This document shows, piece after piece, positions 41,805-51,071 of a stretch of DNA of 64,000 bases. The position numbers and the translations under genes are program-made. Origin of the DNA: Pseudomonas arcuscaelestis (GTDB lineage: Bacteria > Pseudomonadota > Gammaproteobacteria > Pseudomonadales > Pseudomonadaceae); NCBI RefSeq assembly GCF_016881005.1, contig NZ_JACOPV010000001.1, positions 432,468 through 496,467 of the forward strand, read 5' to 3'. Position 1 is the stretch's first letter, and every line of letters begins with the position of its first letter. The notes beneath the pieces are model-generated. The model was not told the DNA's origin. It ran no database searches and was given only the letters and a program-made list of their open reading frames with translations.

Positions 41805-42608
41805 TCAGCGCTCCTTTGCTGCTGAGGCGGCCACATACGCCGCACGGCCACGAGGGCCATGAAAGTAGTCATGAATCCAGGCGTCGTCGGTGTCTTCGAC
41901 CTGGGCAATCGGACCTGCGACCAGTACTTTCTTCTGCGACAGCACCGCCACCCGGTCGGTAATGGTGTAGAGGGTGTCCAGATCATGGGTGATCAGGAAC
42001 ACACTCAAGCCCAAGGCGTCGCGCAGGGTAAGAATCAATTGATCGAAGGCCGCTGCACCGATTGGATCAAGGCCCGCAGTGGGCTCATCGAGAAACAGGA
42101 TGTCTGGATCCAGGGCCAAGGCCCTGGCCAGTGCCGCGCGTTTGATCATGCCGCCGGACAAGGATGAGGGGTATTTGTCGGCGGCGGATATCGGCAAACC
42201 GGCCAGCGCCAGCTTGACCCCAGCCAGGTGCTCGGCGTCGGCACGTGACAGGCCGGCATGCTCGATCAGTGGCAAGGCGACGTTCTCGGTGACGGTCAGG
42301 GAAGAGAACAAGGCACCCTTCTGAAACAACACCCCAAAGCGACGTTCAACCTTTGAGCGCTGATCATCGTTCAGGCCGCTGAGTTCTTGGTCGAACACTT
42401 TTATCGTGCCCTCGTTGGGGCGGCGCAAGCCGATGATGCTCCGCAACAGCACTGACTTGCCACTGCCGGAACCACCCACCACAGCCAGGATCTCGCCGCG
42501 AAACAAGTCCAGGTCGAGTTGTTCGTGCACGCTCTGGGTGCCGAAGCGGTTACAAATGCCGCGCGCCTCGATCACCACCTCGCGATTATTGGGGGTTGTC
42601 TGACTCAC
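41805..42608 (-). CDS. MlaF-like ABC transporter ATP-binding protein
   Basis: A 267-aa ATPase with Walker A GGSGSGKS (near 45), Q-loop VLFQKGALF, signature LSGGM, Walker B ILFLDEPTAGLDP and the H-loop ITHDLD. The Q-loop context and LSGGMIKRAALARAL are typical for the Mla/MCE class. It drives the phospholipid transport complex with the following genes and overlaps the permease gene by 4 bases. Confidence 0.92.
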   Translation of the reverse strand: MSQTTPNNREVVIEARGICNRFGTQSVHEQLDLDLFRGEILAVVGGSGSGKSVLLRSIIGLRRPNEGTIKVFDQELSGLNDDQRSKVERRFGVLFQKGALFSSLTVTENVALPLIEHAGLSRADAEHLAGVKLALAGLPISAADKYPSSLSGGMIKRAALARALALDPDILFLDEPTAGLDPIGAAAFDQLILTLRDALGLSVFLITHDLDTLYTITDRVAVLSQKKVLVAGPIAQVEDTDDAWIHDYFHGPRGRAAYVAASAAKER

Positions 42609-43747
42609 CAGCCCATCTCCATGAAAAACAGCGCAGCCACCGCATCAAGAACGATCACCACGAAAATCGACTGCACCACACTGGAAGTGGTGTGAGCACC
42701 TACCGACTCGGCGCTACCGCTGACCTTGAAGCCTTCCAGGCAGCCAATTGCAGCGATCAGGAAGGCGAAGAATGGCGCCTTGGCCAGGCCGACAAGGAAA
42801 TGCTGGACGCCAATGTCGCTTTGCAGCAACGAAAGGAACATGGCCGGGGAAATGTCCAGCGACAGCGCGCACACCACCGCGCCGCCAACCATGCCGCAGA
42901 GCATGGCGAGGAACGTAAGCAGTGGTAAAACAATTAGTAGGGCCAGCACCCGAGGCACTACGAGCAACTCGACCGGGTCCAGGCCCAGGGTGCGAATGGC
43001 ATCAATTTCCTCGTTGGCTTTCATCGAGCCGATCTGTGCAGTAAACGCACTGGCGGTGCGGCCAGCCATAAGAATCGCTGTTAGCAGGACACCGAATTCA
43101 CGCAGGAAGGAGAATGCAACCAGGTCCACGGTGAAGATGCTGGCGCCAAATCCGGCCAGTACTGTGGCACCGAGGAAGGCCACCACGGCGCCCACCAGAA
43201 AAGTCAGCAAGGCAACGATGGGCGCTGCGTCCAGTCCGGTTTGTTCGATATGCGCGACCACGGCGGTGATCCGCCAGCGCCGAGGCTGAAACAGGCGCGA
43301 TACCAGGGATTGCAGAATCAGGCCGACAAAGCCCAATACCTGCAAGGTGTCATTCCAAAGGGTGTCGACCGCGCAGCCAATACGGCTGAGCAACTGGATC
43401 ATTATCGACTGCTCAGGCTGCTTCTGCGGGATGCAGAAGTCTTGCACCGAGCAGTACACCGTCTGCAGCAGCGCGCGGCTGGCCTCGGGCAGTTGTGTCG
43501 TTGCGGTCAGACGGGATAGCCGATCGGCTCCGAGCAACTCCACCAACAGAGAAGCACCCGCGGTATCCAGATGTCCAAGCTGTTGGAAGTCGACCTCGGT
43601 GCTTTGGTCGTATTGGCCGATCAGGCCATCGATGGTGCGCTTGAGACTGGCGTAATTGGCCAGTGTCCAGTCACCGATAATCCGCAGGCACGACGGATTG
43701 CTCGAGGTGTCCAGGGTTGCGCTGGCTTGTGTAGTCATAGGCTCCAT
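42605..43747 (-). CDS. MlaE-like permease with N-terminal STAS domain
   Basis: A 380-aa protein that fuses a cytoplasmic STAS-like domain (about 15-100, DFQQLGHLDTAGASLL) to an MlaE-family permease (about 130-380, with EIDAIRTLGLDPVELLVVPR). It is the first gene of the MCE operon. In the Mla system of E. coli the STAS part is a separate protein (MlaB), here joined. The alternative ATG at 43738 is possible; ribosome-site spacing does not decide between them. Confidence 0.9.
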   Translation of the reverse strand: MEPMTTQASATLDTSSNPSCLRIIGDWTLANYASLKRTIDGLIGQYDQSTEVDFQQLGHLDTAGASLLVELLGADRLSRLTATTQLPEASRALLQTVYCSVQDFCIPQKQPEQSIMIQLLSRIGCAVDTLWNDTLQVLGFVGLILQSLVSRLFQPRRWRITAVVAHIEQTGLDAAPIVALLTFLVGAVVAFLGATVLAGFGASIFTVDLVAFSFLREFGVLLTAILMAGRTASAFTAQIGSMKANEEIDAIRTLGLDPVELLVVPRVLALLIVLPLLTFLAMLCGMVGGAVVCALSLDISPAMFLSLLQSDIGVQHFLVGLAKAPFFAFLIAAIGCLEGFKVSGSAESVGAHTTSSVVQSIFVVIVLDAVAALFFMEMGW

Positions 43748-43785
43748 GCATTCCGACTGACGTTTCGCAACCTCAGAGCATAGCG

Positions 43786-44805
43786 TTACTCGCCTTTGGG
43801 TGCTTGACCATCGTCAACCACATTGAAGCGCAGGACACCGATGACCTGACCATCCTCGGTCAGTACCCTCACCTGCCAGCGTCCGATCGGATTGGCGGGG
43901 AAGTTCTGCTTGTGCGTCCAGGCGCGGTAGCCTTCTTTGCGGCCACCATGAATATCCAGGGCAATTCGATCGACCTCTTTGCCGTTGAATTGCCAGACGT
44001 GATAAATCCGCTCATTCAGCCCGCGCGGTGCATTGATGGACGTGAATGCGTATAGCCCTGTGCGGATCTGGCTGGCTGTTACCTCACTCAAGCTGTTTCC
44101 GGGCGTGCGGTTTTCCAGCTGGGTACTGACAGCTACTTCGGTCATCCACAAGGTTGCCGGCGGTACCCAGGAACGCATCATCCAGCCGCTGGCGCCTACT
44201 GCAAGTGTTATGACTACCAGCATAACGCCGCGTCGCCAGTGGTTGATGGGGAAGCTGCTGGCCAGACTTGGGAAGGAAAGCAGCATGGCAATCACCAGTG
44301 CCAGCTTGAAGCTTTGCGAAGTGGTCAGATGCAGAATGATCGGTAGCGCAGTGAGTAGCGCCGCAAACAAGGTAAGGGTGTGCAGTGCGAGGAACAGCCA
44401 GCGTCGCGGCGCCAGCCATTTGTAATAGAGCGGGTCAACGATCGATATCAGTCCTGCGGCGCCGAGCAGCCCGGTAAACACGAGCTGGCCACTGTTCCAG
44501 GTGGTGGTGACGAAAAAGAACGGCAGGACGAAGAACAGGCTTTCCTGGTGGATCATCTGTGTGGCGTAGCGCAGCAACGGTTGCGGTATTTCGCGCTTGA
44601 ACACCTTGGCGAACACTTTGGTAAAGGTGTTTTCCATCATCAGCCAGATCCAACTGATCAGCATCACGATGGCGATCCAGCTGGCCAGGCTTTCCTGACG
44701 GTCGACCAGAATGAAACTGGCAATACCGGAGATAAAGCCGCCGAGGGCGATGACGCCGGGATAGCGCTTGATCAGTTCGATCACGCGCTGAAGATAGAGA
44801 GGCAT
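43786..44805 (-). CDS. DUF5924/DUF2914 membrane protein
   Basis: A 339-aa protein with a multi-helix N-terminal part (about 15-215, six or more helices) and a C-terminal periplasmic DUF2914 domain (about 225-335, ending in VGVLRFNVV-like beta strands, with IYHVWQFNGKEVDRI). Function unknown. It lies upstream of the MCE operon on the same strand but separated by 38 bases, so co-transcription is possible. Confidence 0.8.
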   Translation of the reverse strand: MPLYLQRVIELIKRYPGVIALGGFISGIASFILVDRQESLASWIAIVMLISWIWLMMENTFTKVFAKVFKREIPQPLLRYATQMIHQESLFFVLPFFFVTTTWNSGQLVFTGLLGAAGLISIVDPLYYKWLAPRRWLFLALHTLTLFAALLTALPIILHLTTSQSFKLALVIAMLLSFPSLASSFPINHWRRGVMLVVITLAVGASGWMMRSWVPPATLWMTEVAVSTQLENRTPGNSLSEVTASQIRTGLYAFTSINAPRGLNERIYHVWQFNGKEVDRIALDIHGGRKEGYRAWTHKQNFPANPIGRWQVRVLTEDGQVIGVLRFNVVDDGQAPKGE

Positions 44806-44876
44806 GGCGGTGTTCGCAGGGGTCGGGTTTAAACCTGAACAGAATACTCTTGTTTGTGTTTCAGGCGGTCTCTATT

Positions 44877-44910
44877 GCTTGCGTGGTCAGCGTTTTCCGG
44901 CCACGCAAGC
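44877..44910. terminator. 10-bp perfect inverted repeat between two minus-strand genes
   Basis: GCTTGCGTGG (44877-44886) and CCACGCAAGC (44901-44910) form a stem with a 14-base loop. No T-run on either strand. It lies just after the M16 peptidase gene, so a terminator or attenuator role is a guess. Confidence 0.45.
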
Positions 44911-44917
44911 GATAGAA

Positions 44918-46294
44918 TCAGGGGCGCCGTCGTCGCCCTAGGATCAGGCCGCCAGCGAGTATTACACCCAGCCCTAGAGCAATCAGTCCGTACAACTCGT
45001 CATAACTGATCATGGGTTGCTCAACACGCACATAGCCAGGTTCGGCCAGTAGCTGGCGCAGGGCCTGGTTGGCGTCTTTCAGGCTTACCCGGCGCATTGA
45101 GCGCACGGGATCGGCAAAGTGCCCGTCAAGGTAATCGTTGAGCGCACCCCAATAGTAATCGGCCAGCGCCGCGTTACCTTGTGTAGTCCAGGCTTCGCGG
45201 TCGATTGCGGCTTGCTTGATGCGCTCAAAGGTTGCCGGATCCAGACCGTCCTTGCGCAAGCGTTCAAGCATGTCGCCCAACGCTTGCTCGGCGTCCTTGA
45301 CGTCGGCGCGATCCAGATCGGCATTAAGGCTCATTATCCCCGTGTCGCCAAAACTCTCCCGTTGGCTGAACGGCCCGTAGGACAGCCCGTGGTTGAGGCG
45401 TAACTCTTCGTAGAGCCTCCACTCCAGGTAGCGCTGCAACAAGTCGTAAGTCTGGCCGTGATCGTTGTCCAGCACCGGCTCCAGAAACATCCAGTGCAGG
45501 CGGGCGCTGTCGCCGAGCCAGCCACGGGTCAGCTCGCGGCGTGCTTCAGCCTTGTGAACAACACCGTCAAGGGCCCGACGCTCGCCAGGCTCAGCCGGGT
45601 CGAGTTCGCCGTAGGTTCGTTCCAGATAGGCCGGCAGCAGACGATCCAGGCCGCCGACTATGATCAGGCTCATATTGTTAGCGGCATACCAGTGCTGGCG
45701 GACGTCCTTGACCTGTTCCAGCGTCATGTCCGCAACGGCTGAGCGCTCTGCGCATTTGAGCCCCAGCTCCACTGCGAGCTGATCGCTTGCACGGTGACCC
45801 AAATCCTGACGATCCAGCCAGCGCTGCAGGTGCGAATAGTGCCCACCGTCTTCGCGCTCGACGATCTTTTTCGACAGTGCCAGCGATTTCTCATTGATCT
45901 CGGTGTCCTTGATCATAGCCAGCAGCAGGTCGAGCACTTTACGTTGGTTGCGCGCAGGGGCTTCGATAACGAAGGTGGTATCAGCACTGCTGGTATAGGC
46001 GTTCCACTCCCCGCCTAAAGCCTGCATGCGGGCCTCTAAACCGCCTTCACCGGTGTTATCCAGGCCACTGAACAGCAGGTGCTCGAGCAGATGCGGTAGT
46101 TCTTGCTGCTCGCAGGGAAAGTCGTCAAAGCCGACACCCACAACCAGGCGGATCGACACATGGTTGCGTTCATATCCAGATTTGAGCAGCACCTGCAGGC
46201 CATTGGGCAGCAAGTAGCCTTCGACCTGAGAGCGGTCGAGTGCAAAGCTGGGCAAGGCACCTAATAACAGGCACAAGAACATCAGGCAACGCAT
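44918..46294 (-). CDS. M16-family zinc metallopeptidase
   Basis: A 458-aa secreted or periplasmic protease: signal peptide to about SFA (residue 18), inverted zinc motif HLLEH (68-72) and the family's second half (about 210-430). A C-terminal hydrophobic segment (about 430-452, GLIALGLGVILAGGLILG) followed by RRRRP anchors it in the membrane. The anchor is unusual for pitrilysin-type peptidases. A Shine-Dalgarno AAGGAAG is present. Confidence 0.88.
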   Translation of the reverse strand: MRCLMFLCLLLGALPSFALDRSQVEGYLLPNGLQVLLKSGYERNHVSIRLVVGVGFDDFPCEQQELPHLLEHLLFSGLDNTGEGGLEARMQALGGEWNAYTSSADTTFVIEAPARNQRKVLDLLLAMIKDTEINEKSLALSKKIVEREDGGHYSHLQRWLDRQDLGHRASDQLAVELGLKCAERSAVADMTLEQVKDVRQHWYAANNMSLIIVGGLDRLLPAYLERTYGELDPAEPGERRALDGVVHKAEARRELTRGWLGDSARLHWMFLEPVLDNDHGQTYDLLQRYLEWRLYEELRLNHGLSYGPFSQRESFGDTGIMSLNADLDRADVKDAEQALGDMLERLRKDGLDPATFERIKQAAIDREAWTTQGNAALADYYWGALNDYLDGHFADPVRSMRRVSLKDANQALRQLLAEPGYVRVEQPMISYDELYGLIALGLGVILAGGLILGRRRRP

Positions 46295-46327
46295 GGGGAG
46301 CTTCCTTGCGGGCGTTCTAGGTAGTGG

Positions 46328-47986
46328 TCAAGGTGAGTGGGCATCATCTGGCACGCTATCCAACAGTAGACCGCCGGTATCGGATCCACCCAATACCACA
46401 TAGGCACTGCTGCAGAACAAGGAGTTCAATCGTTTCATATCGGCAATCAGTTCCAGGTGCAACGCGCTGGTTTCGATACTTTGCAACACTTTACGTTGCA
46501 GTCGGCTTACATGGGCGTGGGCCAGGCGCCGCTCTTGCGCTCTGAAACGGCGTTTTTCCCGTAACAGTTGGCGAGCGCTCTCCGGGTCGGCGCTGAGAAA
46601 CACCGAAAGCCCCAGGCGCAGGTTGGCCAGTAGCTGGCTATGCAGCCCGGTCAACTCTTCGAGGCCCACGTCAGAGAATTCCCGACGCTGGGAGGTTTTC
46701 TGCTGCTGTACCTTGCGCAGCATACGTTCGATCAAGTCGCTGGCCAGCTTGAGATTGATTGCCAGCTCAATGATTTCTGCCCAACGCTTGCTGTCCTGAT
46801 CGCTGAGGTCCTCTCGGGGCATCTGCGCCAGGTACAGCTTGATCGCATTGTTGAGCGCTTCGACGTCTTCAGCCAGGCCGCGCACCTGTTGGGTCATTGC
46901 TGTGTGAGTACCCAGCAGTACGCCCTGCATGGCATCAAGCATGTTATCGATCAAATCACCTACACGCAGGGTTTCACGCACAGCGTTGGCCAAGGCCAGG
47001 CTGGGGGTTCCCAATGCAGCGGGATCGAGATGGCGCGGCTTGGCCCGACCATTGGTCTCTGCCCGCTCCGGCAACAACCAACTGCAGAGCCGCCCCATGG
47101 GGGTGACCGTTGGCAGCATGATCAGGCAACGCAGACTGTTGTAGATGAGGTGAAAGCCGATCACCAGTTCCTGGGCACTGAAACTCAGTGTGTCCATCCA
47201 GTGCACCAGTGGATCAAGTACCGGGATGATCAGGACCAGACCGATCAGCTTGTACAACAAACTGCCCAAGGCAACTTGCCGCCCGGCTGCGTTTTGCATG
47301 CTGGTACTGAGGAACGCCAACAAACCACTGCCGATGTTGGCGCCAATCACCAGGCCGATGGCAACGGGCAGGCTAATCAGTTCAGCACCAGCCAGGGTCG
47401 CGGTAAGGAGTACAGCGGCCAGGCTTGAGTAGGAAATAAGTGCGAACAGGGCGCCGACCAAGGCGTCGAGAAGTATGTCACCGGTCAGGGAGGCGAACAG
47501 CACCTTTACGCCCTGAGCCTGGGTAATGGGCGCGGCAGCCTCCACGATCAGTTGCAAAGCGAGGATGATCAGGCCCAGGCCAATACCGACGCGGCCTAGT
47601 TGTCCGGCACGGGTTTGTTTACGGGACAGAAAAAAGATCACCCCGAGAAAAATCAGCAGCGGTGACAGCCATGACAAGTCAAAAGTCAGTACGCGCGCCA
47701 TCAGCGCTGTACCGACATCGGCGCCGAGCATGATCGCCAGCGCCGGGGTCAAGGTCATCAATCCTTGCCCCACAAATGAGGTCACCAGCATTGCCGTGGC
47801 ATTGCTGCTCTGGACCATGGCGGTAACCACAATGCCAGCGATGAACGCCAGCGGCCGCTTGGACATGTTCTGGCTCAATACGCGTCGCAGGTTGGAACCG
47901 TACACCCGCAGGATTCCGGTCCGCACGATGTGCGTACCCCAGATCAACAGCGCTACAGCGGAAAGCAGATTGAGCAGGGTCAGCAT
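46328..47986 (-). CDS. Na/Pi cotransporter family protein with PhoU-like C-terminus
   Basis: A 552-aa protein: membrane region with about nine helices (1-305), including the repeated QSSNA motif (VQSSNATAMLV) and a second inverted repeat half, then a cytoplasmic PhoU-like helical domain (about 330-540). This matches the NptA/PNaS family (bacterial YjbB-like) for phosphate. Substrate is by family only. Isolated on the minus strand. Confidence 0.87.
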   Translation of the reverse strand: MLTLLNLLSAVALLIWGTHIVRTGILRVYGSNLRRVLSQNMSKRPLAFIAGIVVTAMVQSSNATAMLVTSFVGQGLMTLTPALAIMLGADVGTALMARVLTFDLSWLSPLLIFLGVIFFLSRKQTRAGQLGRVGIGLGLIILALQLIVEAAAPITQAQGVKVLFASLTGDILLDALVGALFALISYSSLAAVLLTATLAGAELISLPVAIGLVIGANIGSGLLAFLSTSMQNAAGRQVALGSLLYKLIGLVLIIPVLDPLVHWMDTLSFSAQELVIGFHLIYNSLRCLIMLPTVTPMGRLCSWLLPERAETNGRAKPRHLDPAALGTPSLALANAVRETLRVGDLIDNMLDAMQGVLLGTHTAMTQQVRGLAEDVEALNNAIKLYLAQMPREDLSDQDSKRWAEIIELAINLKLASDLIERMLRKVQQQKTSQRREFSDVGLEELTGLHSQLLANLRLGLSVFLSADPESARQLLREKRRFRAQERRLAHAHVSRLQRKVLQSIETSALHLELIADMKRLNSLFCSSAYVVLGGSDTGGLLLDSVPDDAHSP

Positions 47987-48162
47987 TTAACAGGCCCCCT
48001 GTTGAGCGTGCCCCAGTGGGACAGAATGGATAGTGCCGTGAGCCCGGCCTGATCGTAGGCGGTTTTTACCAGTGCTCACTTAAGCTTTAGTCGGTCCGAA
48101 GGACTGACGCCAGCATCGCATAGCCTGCACAGGCTTTGAAACAAAAGCGTCATGAAAACAAA

Positions 48163-48188
48163 TGAAAAAAGGGCCCGCAGGCCCTTTG
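48163..48188 (-). terminator. Intrinsic terminator of the terC gene
   Basis: On the minus strand AAAGGGCC and GGCCCTTT form an 8-bp stem with a 4-base loop, followed by a run of T (48163-48169 as A on plus). Confidence 0.8.
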
Positions 48189-48205
48189 ATCAAAACACTC
48201 CAGGG

Positions 48206-48979
48206 TTACTGACCCGGAATATCCTTGCGAAGTTTCACCGGGTCGCCTTGCTCCTGGTTTTTCTTCCGGGCCATGGCCGAGCGCATCTTGATGTTGACGG
48301 CTTCGACTGCCAGAGAGAAAGCCATGGCAAAGTATACGTAGCCTTTAGGTACATGCACTTCGAAGGCTTCGGCGATCAGCACAGTACCGACCACAATCAG
48401 GAACGACAGGGCGAGCATTTTCAATGAAGGGTGCTTGTCGATGAAGTTACTGATAGCGCCGGCGCACAGCATCATCACCAATACCGCTACGACAATTGCG
48501 GCGATCATCACCGGAACGTGCGAGACCATGCCCACAGCAGTGATCACCGAGTCCAGGGAGAAGACGATGTCGATGATCGCGATCTGGATAATTGTGTAGA
48601 GGAACTTGCCGCCTTTGCCGGTAGGTTCGTCGTGGGTCTCATCTTCGCCTTCGAGGCCGTGGTAGATCTCCTGAGAGCTTTTCCACAGCAGGAACAGGCC
48701 ACCAAAGAACAGAATCAGGTCGCGACCGGAAATACCGTGGCCCATCACCACGAACAGGTCGGCGGTGAGGCGCATTACCCAGGTAATCGACAGCAGCAGA
48801 AGGATACGCGTGACCATTGCCAGGGCCAGACCGAAAATCCGGGTGCGCTGCTGCATATGCTTGGGCATACGGCTGACCAGGATCGAGATCATGATGATGT
48901 TGTCGATGCCGAGAACGATCTCAAGAGCCGTCAAGGTAAAAAAGGCAACCCAGATTTCTGGGCTGGTCAGCCATTCCAT
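48206..48979 (-). CDS. TerC-family membrane protein
   Basis: A 257-aa integral membrane protein with about seven helices. The family motif EIVLGIDNIIMISI (near 20-33) carries the conserved Asp, repeated as DIVFSLDSVITA (about 135-146). TerC proteins are linked to tellurite resistance and metal (Mn) export; the exact ion is uncertain. Start ATG at 48979 has AAGGAAT upstream. Confidence 0.88.
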   Translation of the reverse strand: MEWLTSPEIWVAFFTLTALEIVLGIDNIIMISILVSRMPKHMQQRTRIFGLALAMVTRILLLLSITWVMRLTADLFVVMGHGISGRDLILFFGGLFLLWKSSQEIYHGLEGEDETHDEPTGKGGKFLYTIIQIAIIDIVFSLDSVITAVGMVSHVPVMIAAIVVAVLVMMLCAGAISNFIDKHPSLKMLALSFLIVVGTVLIAEAFEVHVPKGYVYFAMAFSLAVEAVNIKMRSAMARKKNQEQGDPVKLRKDIPGQ

Positions 48980-49050
48980 GTGTATTCCTTCGAGCGTTTG
49001 ATGCAGGGCGCCTGGGCAAAGGCGCCACTACGGTTGGATAAGTCTACGGT

Positions 49051-50358
49051 TTATAGGCTGCTGAACAGTGGGAATGTTCCCAGAAGCAGCGCGGCGAGCA
49101 TTATGCACAGGCAAACCAGCACTGCCCACTTCAGGGTGAAGCGCTGATGATCGCCAAACTCGATCCCGGCCAGAGCCACCAACAGATAAGTAGAGGGTAC
49201 CAGCGGACTGAGCAGGTGTACCGGTTGGCCGACGATCGACGCGCGAGCCATTTCCACAGGCGAAATACCATAGTGGCTGGCTGCTTCTGCCAGCACTGGC
49301 AGCACCCCGTAATAGAAGGCGTCGTTGGACATGAAGAAGGTGAATGGCATGCTGACAATTGCTGTAATCACCGCCAGATAGGGGCCCAGGGCGTCTGGAA
49401 TAACTGCCAGCAAGCTCTTGGACATGGCTTCGACCATGCCGGTACCGGAGAGAATGCCGGTGAAGATACCTGCGGCGAAGATCAGCCCGACCACAGCCAG
49501 CACGCTGCCGGAGTGTGCCGCAACCCGATCCTTCTGCATCTGCAGGCAAGGGTAATTGGCGATCATGGCGATACTGAAGGCAACCATGAACAACACGGGC
49601 AGCGGCAGCAGCCCGGCTACCAGCGTTACCATCAGTACGGCCGTCAGTGCGCCGTTGAACCAAATCATTTTTGGCCGACGGGCATCCGGGAACTGCGAAA
49701 CACTGATTTCACTGTGATCGATTTCATCGCCGGGAAGGTGCAGCTCACCAAGGCGTGCACGCTCACGTTTACCGTACATGTAGGCAATAGCCAAGATGGC
49801 GACCACGCCGAAGAGCATGGCCGGAATCATCGGCACGAAAATATCCGAGGGGTCGACATGCAGGGCGCTGGCGGCGCGGGCGGTCGGTCCTCCCCAGGGG
49901 GTCATGTTCATCACCCCACCTGCGAGAATGATCAAGCCAGCCATAATCCGAGGGCTCATGCCCAGGCGGCTGTACAGCGGCAGCATGGCGGCCACGCAGA
50001 TCATGTAGGTGGTGGCGCCATCGCCGTCCAGTGACACAACCAGTGCCAGCACCGCGGTGCCTACCGATACCTTCAGCGGGTCACCCTTGACCATTTTGAG
50101 GATCTTGCGCACGGCTGGGTCAAACAACCCGGAATCAATCATCAGTCCGAAATACAGAATGGCGAACATCAGCATCACCCCGGTAGGGGCAAGCTTGGTA
50201 ATACCTTGCAGCATCATCGGGCCGATATCGCCCGAAAAACCGCCGAACAAGGCGAACAGGATCGGTACCAGAATCAGGGCGATCAAGGCTGAAAGGCGCT
50301 TGGTCATGATCAGGTACATGAAGGTGATGACCATGGCAAAGCCGAGGAAGGTCAGCAT
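49051..50358 (-). CDS. CitMHS-family citrate-type transporter
   Basis: A 435-aa secondary transporter with about twelve helices. Marks include SLDGDGATTYMICVAAMLPLY (about 110-130), ILAGGVMNMTPWGGPTARAAS (about 144-164) and the second-half PFTFFMSNDAFYYGVLPV. This fits the CitMHS group that carries metal-citrate complexes; P. aeruginosa has such a citrate transporter (citA). GGAG lies before the ATG. Confidence 0.88.
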   Translation of the reverse strand: MLTFLGFAMVITFMYLIMTKRLSALIALILVPILFALFGGFSGDIGPMMLQGITKLAPTGVMLMFAILYFGLMIDSGLFDPAVRKILKMVKGDPLKVSVGTAVLALVVSLDGDGATTYMICVAAMLPLYSRLGMSPRIMAGLIILAGGVMNMTPWGGPTARAASALHVDPSDIFVPMIPAMLFGVVAILAIAYMYGKRERARLGELHLPGDEIDHSEISVSQFPDARRPKMIWFNGALTAVLMVTLVAGLLPLPVLFMVAFSIAMIANYPCLQMQKDRVAAHSGSVLAVVGLIFAAGIFTGILSGTGMVEAMSKSLLAVIPDALGPYLAVITAIVSMPFTFFMSNDAFYYGVLPVLAEAASHYGISPVEMARASIVGQPVHLLSPLVPSTYLLVALAGIEFGDHQRFTLKWAVLVCLCIMLAALLLGTFPLFSSL

Positions 50359-50659
50359 GGGAGTACTCCAGGCGTATCGCGTCGAATAGGGAACGGGTCG
50401 GGCGGATCAGCGCGCGAGGCGCAGTGCGTGGAGTAGCGGGGGAAATACGGCGGGGTGGCGGTTGTAAGCAGACATCAGAATCACCATTGTTGTTGTTAAT
50501 TGGGCCGGGCGCTGTACTGGACGTCAGATACCCTGGCTGACCGGTCTGTGCCGGTGGTGGAGGCAATCCTAAGTCGGCAAGCTTTCAGCCAGCTTTCGCT
50601 GGCTCAAAGACGACGAGAGGTGCATTGTTGGCAATAGACTGAAGGGAGAGGGAGTTGCG
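50359..50659. other. Divergent intergenic region, CitMHS / GFA genes
   Basis: About 300 bases with no gene. It holds one small hairpin, AGCCAGC/GCTGGCT (50589-50605), and presumably the promoters of both neighbours. No operator recognised. Confidence 0.4.
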
Positions 50660-51061
50660 ATGCGCGACATGCATGAAGGTGGCTGTCATTGCGGGGCCCT
50701 GCGCTACCAGGTTCGGGGGCCATTAATCGACGTTGCACACTGCCATTGTTCGGTGTGTCGACGGGTGAGCGGTGGGCTGCTGGTAACCTGGGCAACCTTG
50801 CCCTGCGCTGATTTCCAGTGGTTGAGCGGGACCCCGCAGTGCTATGACTCATCACCTAGCTGCGTGCGGTATTTCTGCAGTCGGTGCGGTGCTCATGTGG
50901 CGCTGAGCACGGATCTGAGCCCGGAAACTATCGACATCACAATAGCCACGCTGGACCAGCCTGAAGTGGCCCGGCCCAGTCGGCATATCTGGACCAGCAG
51001 TCGCCTACCCTGGCTGCAGTTGGATGAGCATTTGCCCGGCGAGCCAGAGGAAACTCTTTAG
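50660..51061 (+). CDS. GFA-family (glutathione-dependent formaldehyde-activating-like) protein
   Basis: A 133-aa zinc protein with the full set of ligand cysteines: GGCHCGALRY (about 7-16), HCHCSVCRR (about 30-38) and FCSRCGAHV (about 73-81). Family members are of mixed or unknown function, so the formaldehyde link is not claimed. It is convergent with the DUF4105 gene, ten bases apart. Confidence 0.88.
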   Translation: MRDMHEGGCHCGALRYQVRGPLIDVAHCHCSVCRRVSGGLLVTWATLPCADFQWLSGTPQCYDSSPSCVRYFCSRCGAHVALSTDLSPETIDITIATLDQPEVARPSRHIWTSSRLPWLQLDEHLPGEPEETL

Positions 51062-51071
51062 TTTGGAGCCC

